DNA from: Symsagittifera roscoffensis
Lineage: Eukaryota > Xenacoelomorpha > Acoela > Convolutidae
NCBI RefSeq assembly: GCF_963678635.1
Contig: NC_087067.1
Span: forward strand, 45,389,629-45,453,628
Reading direction: 5' to 3'
DNA length: 64,000 nucleotides
Shown: piece after piece, positions 43,111-56,200 of the stretch
Position numbering within the stretch: position 1 is the stretch's first letter
Layout: each line of letters begins with the position of its first letter
Notes under the pieces: model-generated
Database searches by the model: none
Told to the model about the DNA's origin: nothing
Seen by the model: only the letters and a program-made list of their open reading frames with translations
Position numbers and translations under genes: made by a program

Positions 43111-43619
43111 AACAAGACTGCTCGTATCAGGGCGAAGCCCTGAATGTTCCGACTGCTTTCTTAGGTCTATAGAGCAGTAGAAACATGAAAAAATTAAATT
43201 TAATTAAATTTTTTTTTTATTTTGAGCTTTTTGTGAAAAATTACCACCCCACCCGCCATATAAAGTACAAAATGATAAATTTCGCTCGTAGTTCCATATA
43301 AATTATGGCAAATAAGCTTCCATCAACCAAATTGGAACGTCTTCTTAGATGGATTAAATCTCCGCTCACGCGTTAATAGCACGAAATATATCGCGCGTTA
43401 ATTGTCCCAAAATGGCCATATTTAAACCTCCATAACTTTACGAAAAATGATCACAGGTGAAATATCTTTTCAAATTTAAGCCCAGGACAACAATTCCTTT
43501 TGAATGATATAAAAACGCCGTCAAAAAAGGCTAGTTAAATAGTCGAAATTTGTCGGGAAAAAAAAACCCACCCCAAGCACAAATATTCCGTTACTTTCGT
43601 TATAAAAGTCGGAACAATT
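43111..43619 (-). repeat. Hairpin/TGTTCCGAC repeat, inverted copy
   Basis: Starts AACAAGACTGCTCGTATCAG, with the perfect hairpin CAGGGC-GAA-GCCCTG followed by AATGTTCCGACTGC. It then runs in reverse order through CGCGTTAATAGC, GAAAAATGATCACAGGTGAA and CACCCCAAGCACAAATATTC to AAAGTCGGAACAATTA. It pairs with 42362-42893 as a long inverted repeat with a spacer of roughly 220 bp. Confidence 0.7.
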
Positions 43620-44213
43620 AGCCTGCTGCAAGTCATAAATACTAGCTATAACCTGACATTCGTTTTTTTTCAGTGTGCTATAAAATGAACGCATATGCTA
43701 TAGCTAAAAATCCCGCCTGCTTGAACCTTTTCAAAGAACTGGCTGGTTCGTTGAACCAGTTTGAAATCAAATTCTATCCCTAAGTTCCTTTAATTTTTCC
43801 TAATGTAGCGGACGCTCCAATGGAAATCAATTTGTGATTCCTTCGCAGCTTAACAAACCAACTGTATTTTATACCGACTAAAGTAACGTGAAAATAGCTA
43901 CGTGGTACAATGAAAGTGCTAGCTTGCATGTGCTGTTTATACGTGCAATTTATAACCAGTACTATACCTATCCTGTGTCAAATATTCCAACTATTTGAAG
44001 TAATAAAGTTGCAAAGCAAAAACTTTGATTATAAGTAAAAAAGGTGTTATTTGTTGCTCAACAAATTGAGTGCTATGTTACTTTTTTGCGGTTGAACCAC
44101 AAATTTTTTCATTATCATTTGCTTGGATTTTCGTTATCTTGTCATTTTTTCCGTTCTGTTTATAGCAACGCATAACACACTAGTGGACAGAAAACTGTGC
44201 TTGTTTGAGGCGG

Positions 44214-47200
44214 ATGATTGTTATTTCAAAAATGACTGAAGAAAATCAAGAAGAAAAAATTACAAGTACTCCGAATGCTGAAATATTATCAAGCAAAGCA
44301 GAAAAACTAGAAACATATATCGCAAACGAAAACAACGAACAGGACGAATTGCCAATCAGCAGAAATAACGTGGTGAAAATATTAAGTAATGGCCTGGATT
44401 CGAAACTAAGACCACAGGATTATGACAACGTCAATTTGGAAGCTGGCAGGAATGCCGGCAATGGTATGAAACAGTTTGATGACAACTGTTTCACAGTTAG
44501 TTTGGTAGATGTCAATTATTCAGTGAAAGCATACTGGAGATCCAAATCGAAACAAATTCTTCATAACATCTCGTAAGTTGAAGTTAATTGATCAAATTTT
44601 TAACTAGTGAACTAAGTAACTCCAAGATTATTGGCTTTGTTTCTCAAAACGTTTCAAGATTGGCTTTGTTAAAAGTGATCACTTTAGTTAGATAACTACT
44701 CCGGGCTCTTTAATGTCAGGAAATTTTTTATTTAGACGTGTCGACTGAAAAAGTTGAAAGATTTGCAATAATTTCAAGTTTTGCAACATAACTCTCGTAA
44801 GTGAACTAAGATTGTTTACGGAAAAATTTCTTCCGGTTGAAAATCCTGCGCGAAGCTTCCAAATAATTGGGTAACCCTCTATTTCTTGAATTTGACGGTA
44901 ACGACCTAAAAAACTACCTCAAAAACGTATGTACGTGTTTTTAAAAGGTAAATCTTTGTAACTGCAGCACTTTCATTATCGGATAAGAGTCGTATAATCT
45001 CATAATTGCCAGCTATTTTAGCTCGCAATCTCTTGTTCTTTCATTTCCAGTCTTCACTTCGAGCCAGGTCTGAATGGGATTCTGGGTCCCTCTGGGTGTG
45101 GAAAGACCACTATTCTGGATTTGATGGCCTGTCATAAACCCATGCAGAAGAAACACCTCTCAGGACACATTCTAGTGAATGGAAACTCCATCCCTCCCAA
45201 CACCTTCAGAGCCATATCAGCATACGTGCCACAGGTGGGTGGGAAGCCATACTCAATTAATCACGTCCAACATCCACGTAACCACGTGTCTTACTTAAGT
45301 AATCACGTCCACGTAACCACGTGTATTACTTAAGTAATCACATCCACGTAACCACGTGTCTTACTTAAGTAATCACGCTTACACGCCGTCCAATTCTGAA
45401 TGCGAGGCGACGCTTGCTTTTTCTATAAGATTGTCCACAAGTTGAATTTCAAAGAATTTGTTTCCGCAAAGTTGAATATCAAACGCTACAAAGTATTTTT
45501 GGCATTGGTTTTTGACGCTTTAGTATGCTGAAAATCAGAAAGAAAACGTCTCGTTGATACTGGTTGTAGACAATGAAAAAATTTGCTTCTAAATAAGTCA
45601 TTGCAGCTCGAATCATGACTGACAGACCTTCGGTATGCCATATCTCTCGTTATTGTGAAAACTCTTTCTGTGGAATCTGAATTTGTGTAAAAAACACGTC
45701 CTGACCTGAAAAGTTATTCCCGCAACACAATTGGAGCAATAAATTGACTTCGGAGCAGTATTATTTCCCATTTCGCGATCGGAAGACTAAACTAATTTCG
45801 AAGCAATTTTTTCCCATTCCGCGATCGAAGACAAAATTGTTTTCGGTGCGCTTTTTCCCACTCCGCAACCGGAACAGTAATTTATTTGACTTTGGAACAG
45901 TATTTCTTCTCACTACGCATTCGCAACAATAAGCTGACTTCGGAGCAATATTTCTTTTCACTCCGAGATCGGAACAATAAATTAATTTCGCAGCAGTATT
46001 TCTTCCCACTCTGCAGTTGGAACAATAAATTGACCTCGAAGCAGTCTGTCTTCCCACTTCGCGATCGGAACAATAAATTAATTTCGAAGCATTGTTTTTC
46101 CCACTCCTCGATTGAACACAAAATGATTTTGGTGCGCTTTCTTTTCCACTCCGCAACAACAAATTGACTTCGAAGCATTTTTTGCTTCTCACTCCACAAT
46201 CAGAGCAGTAATTTAACTTGTAGCAGTATTTCTTCCCACTTCGCGATCAAAACAAAGAAATAACTTCGATGCAATATTTTTCCCAATCCGCGACCGCAAG
46301 AAAAATTTGACTTCGGAGCAGTCGGTTTTCCCACTTCGCGATCGGAACAATTATTTAATTTCGAAGCAATTTTTTCTTACTCCGCGATCGAATACAAAAT
46401 TGACTTTGGAGCAGTATTTCTTCTCACTACGCATTCGCAACAATAAGCTGGCTTCGGAGCAATAATTCTTCTCACTCCGCGATCGAAACAAGGAAATAAC
46501 TTCGCAGCAGTATTTCTTCCCACTCTGCAATTGGAACACGAAAATTTACCTCTCATTCGTTTTCACACTTCGCGATCAGAACAATAAACTAATTTCGAAG
46601 AATTGTTTTTCTCTCTCAGCGATCGAATACAAAATTGACTTCGGAGCATTTTTTGCTTCTCACTCCACAATCAGAACAGTAATTTAACTTGTAGCAGTAT
46701 TTCTTCCCACTTCGCGATCAAAACAAAGAAATAACTTCGATGCAATATTTTTCCCAATCCGCGACCGCAAGAAAAATTTGACTTCGGAGCAGTCTGTTTT
46801 CCCACTTCGCGATCGGAACAATTATTTAATTTCGAAGCAATTTTTTCTTACTCCGCGCTCGAATACAAAATTGACTTTGGAGCAGTATTTCTTCTCACTA
46901 CGCATTCGCAACAATAAGCTGACTTCGGAGCAATAATTCTTCTCACTCCGCGATCGAAACAATGAAATAACTTCGCAGCAGTATTTCTTCCCACTCTGCA
47001 ATTGGAACGAAAATTGACCTCTCATTCGTTTTCCCACTTCGCGATCAGAACAATAAATTAATTTCGAAGAATTGTTTTTCTCTCTCAGCGATCGAATACA
47101 AAATTGACTTTGGAGCGTTTTTTTCCACTCCGAGACCGGAACAATAAAATGACTTTGAAGCAATAATTTTTCCCCACTCCGCGATTGGAATAGAAATTGA

Positions 47201-50200
47201 CTTTGGAGCAGTATTTTTTCCGACTCCGCGATTGCAACAAGAAATAATTTCGGAGCAGTAATTTTCCCACTCCCCGGTGAGAACTATGAATTGATTTCGG
47301 AGCAGTATTTCTTCCCAATCCACTATCGGAACAATTAATTGACATCAGAGCAGTATTTCTTCCCACTCCGCCATCGACTCAAAAAAATTACTTTGAGCAT
47401 TATTTTTTCCAACTCGATTGGAACAATAAATTAGGTTCGGAGCAGTTCTTCTACCCACTCCGCCATCGGAACCATACATTGCCTTCTGATCATTGGATCC
47501 TCTCACTCCGCGATCGGTACAATAAAACAGTTTCGGAGTTTCAATTCTTCCCACTCGGCGGCTGGAACAATATTTTGACCTCAGCAGTCGAAATAATAAA
47601 TCAACTTGGAGAGTTAATTCTTACCACTCTGACATCGGAATATTAATTTTACCTCGTAGCAATCTGTCTTCCCACTTCGCGATCGGAACAAAAATTTGAC
47701 TTCGGATCTTTAGATCTTCTCACTCCGCGATCGGAACAATAAAATAGTTTTGGAGCAGTAATTCTTTCCCACTCGGCGACCGGAACAATATTTTGACTTC
47801 GGAGCAGTCTGTCTTCCTACTTGCCGATCGTAAGAAAAATTAATTTCGAAGCAGCCTTTTTTCACATTCTGCGAACGAAACAATAAATTAACTTCGGAGA
47901 GGTAATTCTTACCATTCTGACATCGGAACATTAATTTTATCTCGGAGCAATTTGTCTTCCCACTTCGCGATCGGAACAATAAATTGACTTCGGATCATTA
48001 GATCTTCTCACTCCGCGATCGGAACAATAAAAAAGTTTTGCAGCAGCAATTCTTCCCTTTCGGCGACCGGAACAAGATTTTGACTTCGGAGCAGTCTATG
48101 TTCCTACTTCGCGATCGTAACAATAAATTAATTTCGAAGCAGTCGTTTTTCACATTCTGCGATCGAAACAAGAAACTAACTTCGGAGCTGTAATTTTTAC
48201 CACTCTGACATCGGAACCTTAATTTGACTGCGGAGCAATCTGTCTTCCCATTTCGCGATCGGAATAATAAATTGACTTCGGATCATTAGATTTTCTCACG
48301 CCACTCTCGGAACAATAAAATCGTTTCGGAGCAGTAATTCTTCCCACTCGGCGATCGGAACAAAATTTTGACTTCGGAGCAGTCTGTCTTCCTAGTTCGC
48401 AATCGTAACAATAAATTAATTTCGAAGCAGTCTTTTTTTTACATTCTGCGAACGAAACAATAAATTAACTTCGGAGAGGTAATTCTTACCAGTCTGACAT
48501 CGGAACATTAATTTGACCTCGTAGCAATCTGTTTTCCCACTTCGCGATCGGAACAATAAATTGACTTCGGATCATTAGATCTTCTCACTCTGCGATTGGA
48601 ACAATAATATAATTTCGGAGCAATAATTCTTCCCTTTCGGCGACCGGAACAATTTTTTTGACTTCGGAGCAGTCTGTGTTTCTACTTCGCGATCGTAACA
48701 ATAAATTAATTTCGAAGCAGTCGTTTTTCACATTCTGCGATCGAAATAAGAAGTTAACTTCGGAGAGGTAATTCTTACCACTCTGATATCGGAACATTAC
48801 TTTGATATCGGAACAATCTGTTTTCCCAATTCTCGATCGGAAGAACAATTGACATCGGCTCATTAGATCTTCTCACTCCGCGCTCGGAACAATAAAATAG
48901 TTTCGGAGCAGTAATTCTTCTCACTCGGCGACCGGAACAAAATTTTGACTTCGGAGCAGTCTGTCTCCCTCTTCGCAATCGTAACAATAAATTAATTTCG
49001 AATCAGTCTTTTTTTTCACATTCTGGGATCGGAATAATAAATTAACTTCGGAGCGGTAATTTTCACCACTCTGACATCGGAACCTTAATTTGACTGCGGA
49101 GCAATCTGTCTTCCCACTTCGCGATCGGAACAATAAACTGACTTCGGATCATTAGATTTTCTCACTCCGCGCTCGGAACAATAAAATAGTTTCGGAGCAG
49201 TAATTCTTCCCACTCGGCCACCGTAACAAAATTTTGACTTCGGAGCAGTCTGTCTTCCTACTTTGCAATCGTAACAATAAAATTATTTCGAATCAGTCTT
49301 TTTTTCACATTCTGGGATCGGAATAATAAATTAACTTCGGAGCGGTAATTCTTACCACTCTGATATCGGAACATTATTTTGACCGCGGAGCAATCTGTCT
49401 TCCCACTTCGCGATCGGAACAATAAATTGACTTCGGATCATTAGATCTTCTCACTCCGCGATCGGAACAATAAAATAATTTCGCAGCAGTAGTTCTTCCC
49501 ACTCGGCGACCGGAACAATATTTTGACTTCGGAGCAGTCTGTCTTCCTACTTCGCAATCGTAACAATAAATTAATTTTGAAGCAGCCTTTTTCCACATTC
49601 TGCAATCGAAATAATAAATTAACTTCGGAGCGGTAATTTTTACCACTCTGACATCGGAACATTAATTTGACCGCGGAGCAATCTGTCTTCCCACTTCGCG
49701 ATCGGAACAACAAGTGAACGTTGGATCACGTAAAGTGAAACCCCAAAAACAAGCTTTATCATTTTAATCCTACCTAAACTCCTATGATAATAATTAATAT
49801 AACTGTAAAATAGTCGGTCTGATTATTCCTCAGCAAATATCAATATATTAATTTAAACTAAATGAAATCTTATTTGCTCCTGGGCGAATTTTTTGAGGCC
49901 TACTGAAATGGTTTTTATACTGTTCAGCAGCCAGAAAATTAATCTGGAGGGTAGTTAGTTAAAGTTAAACGAGTTGTTTCTTTGTAATTAACGAAATATA
50001 TTTAGTTTTTTCTTCTTTTGTAGGACGACAATCTGTCTGAGTTTTTGACTGTTCGTGAGAACTTGATGTTCAGTGCCAATATGCGAATGGTGGGCAAGAG
50101 TTCAGTGGAGAAGCTGGCTGCTGTGGACCGCATGATCGAACTACTCCACCTGGAGAGGTGTCACGACACTCTGGTACATACAACTAAACTTATACCATTT

Positions 50201-53200
50201 AGGACATATTTACAATTACAGAAGCTAAACGTAGTGTAATAGAACGATGCAACTTTTTTTCCTACCTAACTCGAAAATAAAAATGCTTTTTATATATGGG
50301 TGTAAAATGGTCAACGCTTACTTTGGATTTTGATGTTGCAACTTTTAAAACAATTAAGTGGAAGAATAGAAAAATGAAGAAATAACTCGAGAGTGTTTTG
50401 TTTTACGCAGATAATATTGTACAATGAAAAGAATTCACTGTTTGAAGGGCGTGTCGCATTTATCTGTGTCAAGTTTCTCTGATTATACTTGCGAGATTGC
50501 GAGCGGAGTGTATCAGTATCTACTTTATTTTTCCTAACCTAACAAAAAAAGTGCTCATTGGGTGGCACTTTTGCTATAATAACTTTTCTGAAATTTCATA
50601 GCATATATTGTCTGCTTTATCCGTTGCTAATGTTTTGCCTATTATTAAGTGTCCGTGGCCGAGACGTTAGGTCTCAGGTTCAATTCTGTCGCGTTGCTCA
50701 ATTACTTTACTTATTCTTTTTATTCCAGGCTTATTTCTACTTTTTTTTTATTTCTATTCAGAGAGATGCTTTTTTGTCGTGTTCTCGCTAGTGTTTGCAA
50801 AGCGCAGTTTCTTCCCTGTGTCAAAATTTTGTGGACAGTCATATTTCGGTTTTAAATGTCACGTAGAGTTAATACAGTGCAGATTCTATATCTCCGGACC
50901 ATATGCATAAAAAGCGTTTTTAACAAATTGAGTTGACTTCCGGTGAAAAACAATGAAAACAAAAATTGCAGAATTAGTATGGTGTAATTTGTTTATCAAA
51001 AATCAGGCCAGAGATGTTGATTGTTTTTGATTAAATTAGTCAATTAAAAATTACGCCAAAGTTACTGAGTTAACTACTGCAAAAAATAGTTGAAGGAGGT
51101 AATACTCATAAAAAAAAGTGTACAAAACGTTTATACGTTGTTTTTAAACAAGTTAGTGTTTTATAGACTAAAAGGACTTTTTTACTTTCAAACTAGCAAA
51201 TATATTAAATTTATAACATTTTTGGAGAGTATACTTTTTGCAAACTTTTGTGTACTGCGTTAGGGGCTTCTTTTGATATAAATTTTGTCAGTATTTGACT
51301 TGTTAGTTTTGGCGTAATTTTTGATTGATTAAAAAGTCAAAAACTATTAGTTTTTTTTCTAAAAGGTTGGGCTCGAATTTCACAGAGTAACGTGCACCAT
51401 ATTAATTCTGCTAATACTCCAACCATGTTTTCTTTTCATTGTTTTCACCTAAAGTCAACACCATTTGAGAAAAACTCGTTTTCAATTTCAGGTCTTGTGG
51501 GTTTCGCCCGGATAATTTAAATCAGCACTGTATCCGTTGAATAAAAGCGCCTCCAATACTGCATGTGTATATCAACATTTTTCTTGAATGATTACAGCTT
51601 ATTTTTTTCTTTCTTTGCTTTTCCATGCAATTTGCAGTTTTCCGAAAGGCTTGAAGACTTCAGACCCATGTTCAAATTGGTGTTTAATGCATTGTCGAGA
51701 CATATTCAGATGCCTCGCGACATACAGTTATTAGGTCGCTCAAAACCGGACAGATTTTTGTCGGCAGATTTTGCGACATCCCATTTGTGTCGCGGAAAGA
51801 TTCGAATTTTTGGTTCGCAATGGTCGTGATTTAAATCTCGGGTTTTCACTCTGGAGGCATTTAGCATACTACATGTTTTTGATAAATGACTTTTTATGGG
51901 TGTTCCTGATTATCATAGTACGAAAACGAAACCTGATGCAAATTGCTAGAAAATTAGTCCAAGCCTAATTTCAACATACGCTCAGAAGTTTTTTTTTGCC
52001 GGCCATAAAATTCGAGGAACCCATTGACATGCTTTGCTTATCCTCACTCAAGACAAGAATGTCACTTTAGATAAAAAAAAACTCGATTTTTTTTATAAAC
52101 GGAGCTATCGAAAAATGCGGCGAACTCTGAAGCTCGTCGTAAGTGTTGACGAAGGCGCTTCTACAGAATCGTGTGCTATTTCTCAGTACCACATTGTTTT
52201 TAATCTAATAGATCAATGTGCTCGAAGAGGTGTTAGGTAAATAAGACGACAAGACATTAAGACGACATGAAATGAAAACGTCATGGCATTAAGACGACAA
52301 ATGAGAAATAAAACATGTAAGTTAAACTGTTCCTATTTAAGCTAAGCATATTTCTCAGAAATTCAATTTGAGAATTTGTGTGTAGCGTTGTCTTAAAATC
52401 CCGCCAAAAGTGGTTGTCATCTTATCAGCTGTCGTGTTATTTATCGGACCCCGCAAAACAATTTAGTCCGCTTACTTCAACTTTTTTCTAAGCGCTTGAC
52501 GTTTTTAAGTATATTTTAATTTCTCATGATTGATTTGAAAACATTTATTTGTGTCGTATTTTTGTTAGTTTTTTTGAGGAAAAAATAGAAAGCTTGTTTA
52601 CGCTCAAATTTAGTTTTTTAATGAGTTTATTTGTGTTTTTTTTTTAAATATTGGTCGATTTCATGTGTTAAACAAAAAGCAAATGACTCTTTTCAATAAC
52701 AAATGGCAAATGACGTAGAAAAAATGCAATTGACTTAAGTTTCAAAAAAGTATTTTAGTTTTAGATGTCCCAGCGGAACAGAAAAATTGCATGACGATTG
52801 AGTGTTCCAACATTGGGTTGGTTTTGCCGAAATAAAGGCAATCTAACAGATTATTAAACTAGCGAGCTTGCCAGCGTTAGTGTATTAGTACCAACATTCT
52901 TTTCTTCTAACCTAACTTGCAAATAAAATTGTTCATTATTTGGTGACAAAGTGTTCTTTATTTGGTAGCACTTTTACTATAATCGCGATCTGTATTATTG
53001 GAAATTTCATAGCATCTGTTCTCTGTTTTATTTCAGGCTACTGTTTGTGAGTGCTTAAGCGTCCGTGGCTGAGTGGTTAGCGCGTGAGACTTATAACCTC
53101 TAGGTCGCAATAGGTCGGAGATATCGAATCTCAGAACTAGCAGAATTTTTACTAATTCGATTCTTTTATCTACTTTTATTGCGCTTTATAGAGCTGATTT

Positions 53201-56200
53201 TTGTCGTAATCTCGCTAGCTTCGCCTCTGTGTTAAGAATTAAAATGATTTATTTTTATTGAAATCCAAAAAAAATCTATATTTCATTTTTTTGGTTTCTT
53301 CAGTTCATTGACACTTCTCCAACTGTATGATGTCTATATTTTTTGTTTTTAAATATAGCGCGTTAATTATCCACGTATTCTGAAATAGACAATTTACAAT
53401 GTAGTTTTCAGTTGTCACTTGCTTTCGTAGGGTACTTAAAAGCAACAGCAATTACGATATCTAGTTCCTCTATTTTCGTACTTTTTTTGCGGGTTCCGGA
53501 GTCAATGTCTCTGAAATTTCTGTGTCGATGGTGAGATTTGGAGCAATTATCTAATAAGTTCTCAAATCAAAGCAGTTTCTTCATTTTAATTTGTATAGTG
53601 TTTTCCTAGTTTCATTTGTGTTCAAGTGTTCTCGCTTAGTTGGGTTTCAATGTTTTTTACGTGTTGGCAGATCCGAGGGGTAAGAAGCACCACAGACATA
53701 ATTTTTGATACAAATCTGCTCCAATTTATTAATTGAATATTATCAGTAAATGAAAATCATCCAACGACTGAAAAGATTTTGTACACTAAATTATTTACAC
53801 ATCAAAGACAAATTATGTGATCAAAAATAGTTCAAAATTCACACTGCTTGTTAATTATAATAAAGTTTGGTTGGTTATGAGTTCAATTTTCAGGTGGGAA
53901 ATTTCCTGATTCGTGGAATTTCTACTGGTGAGAAGAAGCGAACTTGCATTGCTATGGAGCTCTTACTAGAGCCGCAGATTCTACTTTTGGACGAACCGAC
54001 CACCGGATTGGACAGTTTTTCAGCCAATGAGATTGTGAATTGCCTGACTAAAGTAGCCAATGAGAATGGACGGACTATAATCATGTCTTTGCATCAGCCG
54101 AGATACTCTATTTTCAAGAAGTTGGATAATTTGACCTTGTTGACTGTTGACGGTCGATTAGCGTACCACGGACTGGCTAAGAATGCTAAGAGTTACTTCG
54201 AACAACGAGGTATGCAACATTTTTTCAAAGAGCGTACAAAACTTCGTAGGGCTAATAGAACTAATATGTATCACATGTGATAAGACAATTTTTCCGCGTG
54301 GGAAAGATCCTTCTACTTTTTACGCAGAATTGCTATTGTGCCTTTGATTATGATCTTTTTGCTCATTTTTAGTTCTGTATTTTTTACACTGGAACTTTGC
54401 TGCAATGTATTTACCATTCTTTCCTGAAAAATATATGAAAATTTTTATCACCTATACCGCCTAAGTGTCAAATGCTTTTCGAAGTGTTTGGTGTGTCGCC
54501 GTTTTAATTTAGTTTTCTGGAAATCAAATAACGGTTAACAAAAGCAGAACAAAACTCAAAGTTTGTAAAAACAGGTAAAAACGAACCAATAGCAATAAAA
54601 AGCAATGTCAAAACATTTTGTGCTAATTTTATTGTATCATGAAACTGCAGTGTGTTTTAGACTACTTCTGCGAAGTGGCCGAGAACCCCTGCGACTTTTT
54701 CCTGGATCTAGTCCAGAGCTACGCCCACGAGGCTGGGTCAGGATCCACAGGCAGCAATGATCACGTGACTTTTTCCAGCTTGTGTCAGAGCAATGACGTG
54801 CACCCCCAAATGGTGGAGAATAAAGTGGCAAATGGGGGCAGTAATATGTCGGTTAATTATGACGACACGACTGCAGTGATTACAGTGCCGAATGGAACCC
54901 ACAAAATGACAAACCAGCTCTCCAAATATAGTATGTTTATGTTGTGAAATTTTCATCAATTGTTTTTCATCATTTTGTTAAATTTTTGAAAACAATCAGT
55001 CAATTTGAATTTAATCAGATGTTATCTGTACGAAAGTTTCAAAACCTGCACGTCTCAAGTTTCAAAATAAGTTAAATAATGCTTTTGGCTTGCGTGAAAT
55101 AATGTTAAATTTTTTGATGGTTCTTTTTTGTCTAAAATAGACACAGACAAGAGTGGTTCCAAATCGTCTTCACCATCAGTTGGCAAGCACACTCTGGCCC
55201 GTCTGTTCCACTCCAGTGACGAGATGGGGGATATGAGGAAGAGGATTGAGAGCACTTTCCACTGCGAGAAGATCGAAGCGAGCAGGAGCTACCAACCATT
55301 CTCCACTCAGGTACTCACACTGTTCCATGCAGAACTGTATCCAGTTGCGGATTTAGAGGGGGGACGCCCCCTCCTCAGGGATTCGACCCCCTGCCGACCC
55401 AAAGGGTCCCCTTTTGTATTATTTTGAGATATCCATATTTGCTGACGGCGCCAATCTATACTAATTTTGAGGGGGGAGCGCGCCCCGAAAAAACGCGATC
55501 CCGCGCCTTTTTTTGACCTTTTTTCAAAAAACGGGGCGCGCCAAGGGGGGAGCACGCGCCTTTTTTGGCCTTTTTTCAAAAAGTTGCCTGCGGCGCAGAA
55601 AATTTGGTCAAATTAGTGTCTTTATAGTGATTTGGGAGAGCTCAGAAAATCAATTTAGTCGACCAAAAAAAAAGGTCGATCATTTTTTTTGAAACCCCCC
55701 CCCTCGAGAAATTCCTAGATCCGCGCCTGGGTGTATCTAAGAACTCTCGAGCAAGGAGGGGGATTTTCATGTTTTTGTTTTAAATTGTTGTCAAAATTGC
55801 AGGTTGATTAATTTTCCAAGCTTGACTGAGAGTTAGAAAAAAGCAAAGACCTTTTTCGTCAAATGACCGGTCTTATTTCTTCAGATTACTTCTAAAATCT
55901 TTTATTTATTCAAAATCAGGGGCGGATCTAGGGTTTTCTCGAGGGGGGGGGCTAATTTTCAAAAATTTTCGAAAATTTTGACGACCTTTTTTTTTAGGTC
56001 AACCAAATTGATTTTCCGAGCTCTTCTAAAGAACTAAAAAGACGCTGTTTTGTGTTTTGGCCAAATTTTTTGCGCCGCAGGCAATTTTTTGAAAAAACAG
56101 GTCGAAAAAGCCGTTTTTGGCCACTTTTTGGAAAATTTTGACAAAAAAATCGCGTTTTTTTTTGGCGCGCGCTCCCCCTCAAAGTTAGTATATATTGGCG

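Noticed and set aside
45274-45378. CRISPR-like array
   Set aside because: The units are directly adjacent without unique spacers, in an animal intron; it is a plain minisatellite.
45761-46192. Open frames of 62-143 codons across the 48-bp array, mostly minus strand, as a gene for a 16-residue repeat protein
   Set aside because: The frames overlap in all three phases, follow only from the stop-free 48-bp monomer, shift repeatedly, and have no splice or start support.
51563-52240. Three neighbouring + strand frames of 65-88 codons as exons of a nested gene in ABCG intron 3
   Set aside because: No recognisable domain, different frames, and no convincing splice sites linking them.
54651-54660. 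Acceptor at CTGCAG (54650) for ABCG exon 5
   Set aside because: It breaks the reading phase; the acceptor TGTGTTTTAG ending at 54660 keeps phase and gives DYFCEVAENPCDFFLD, which aligns to ABCG2.
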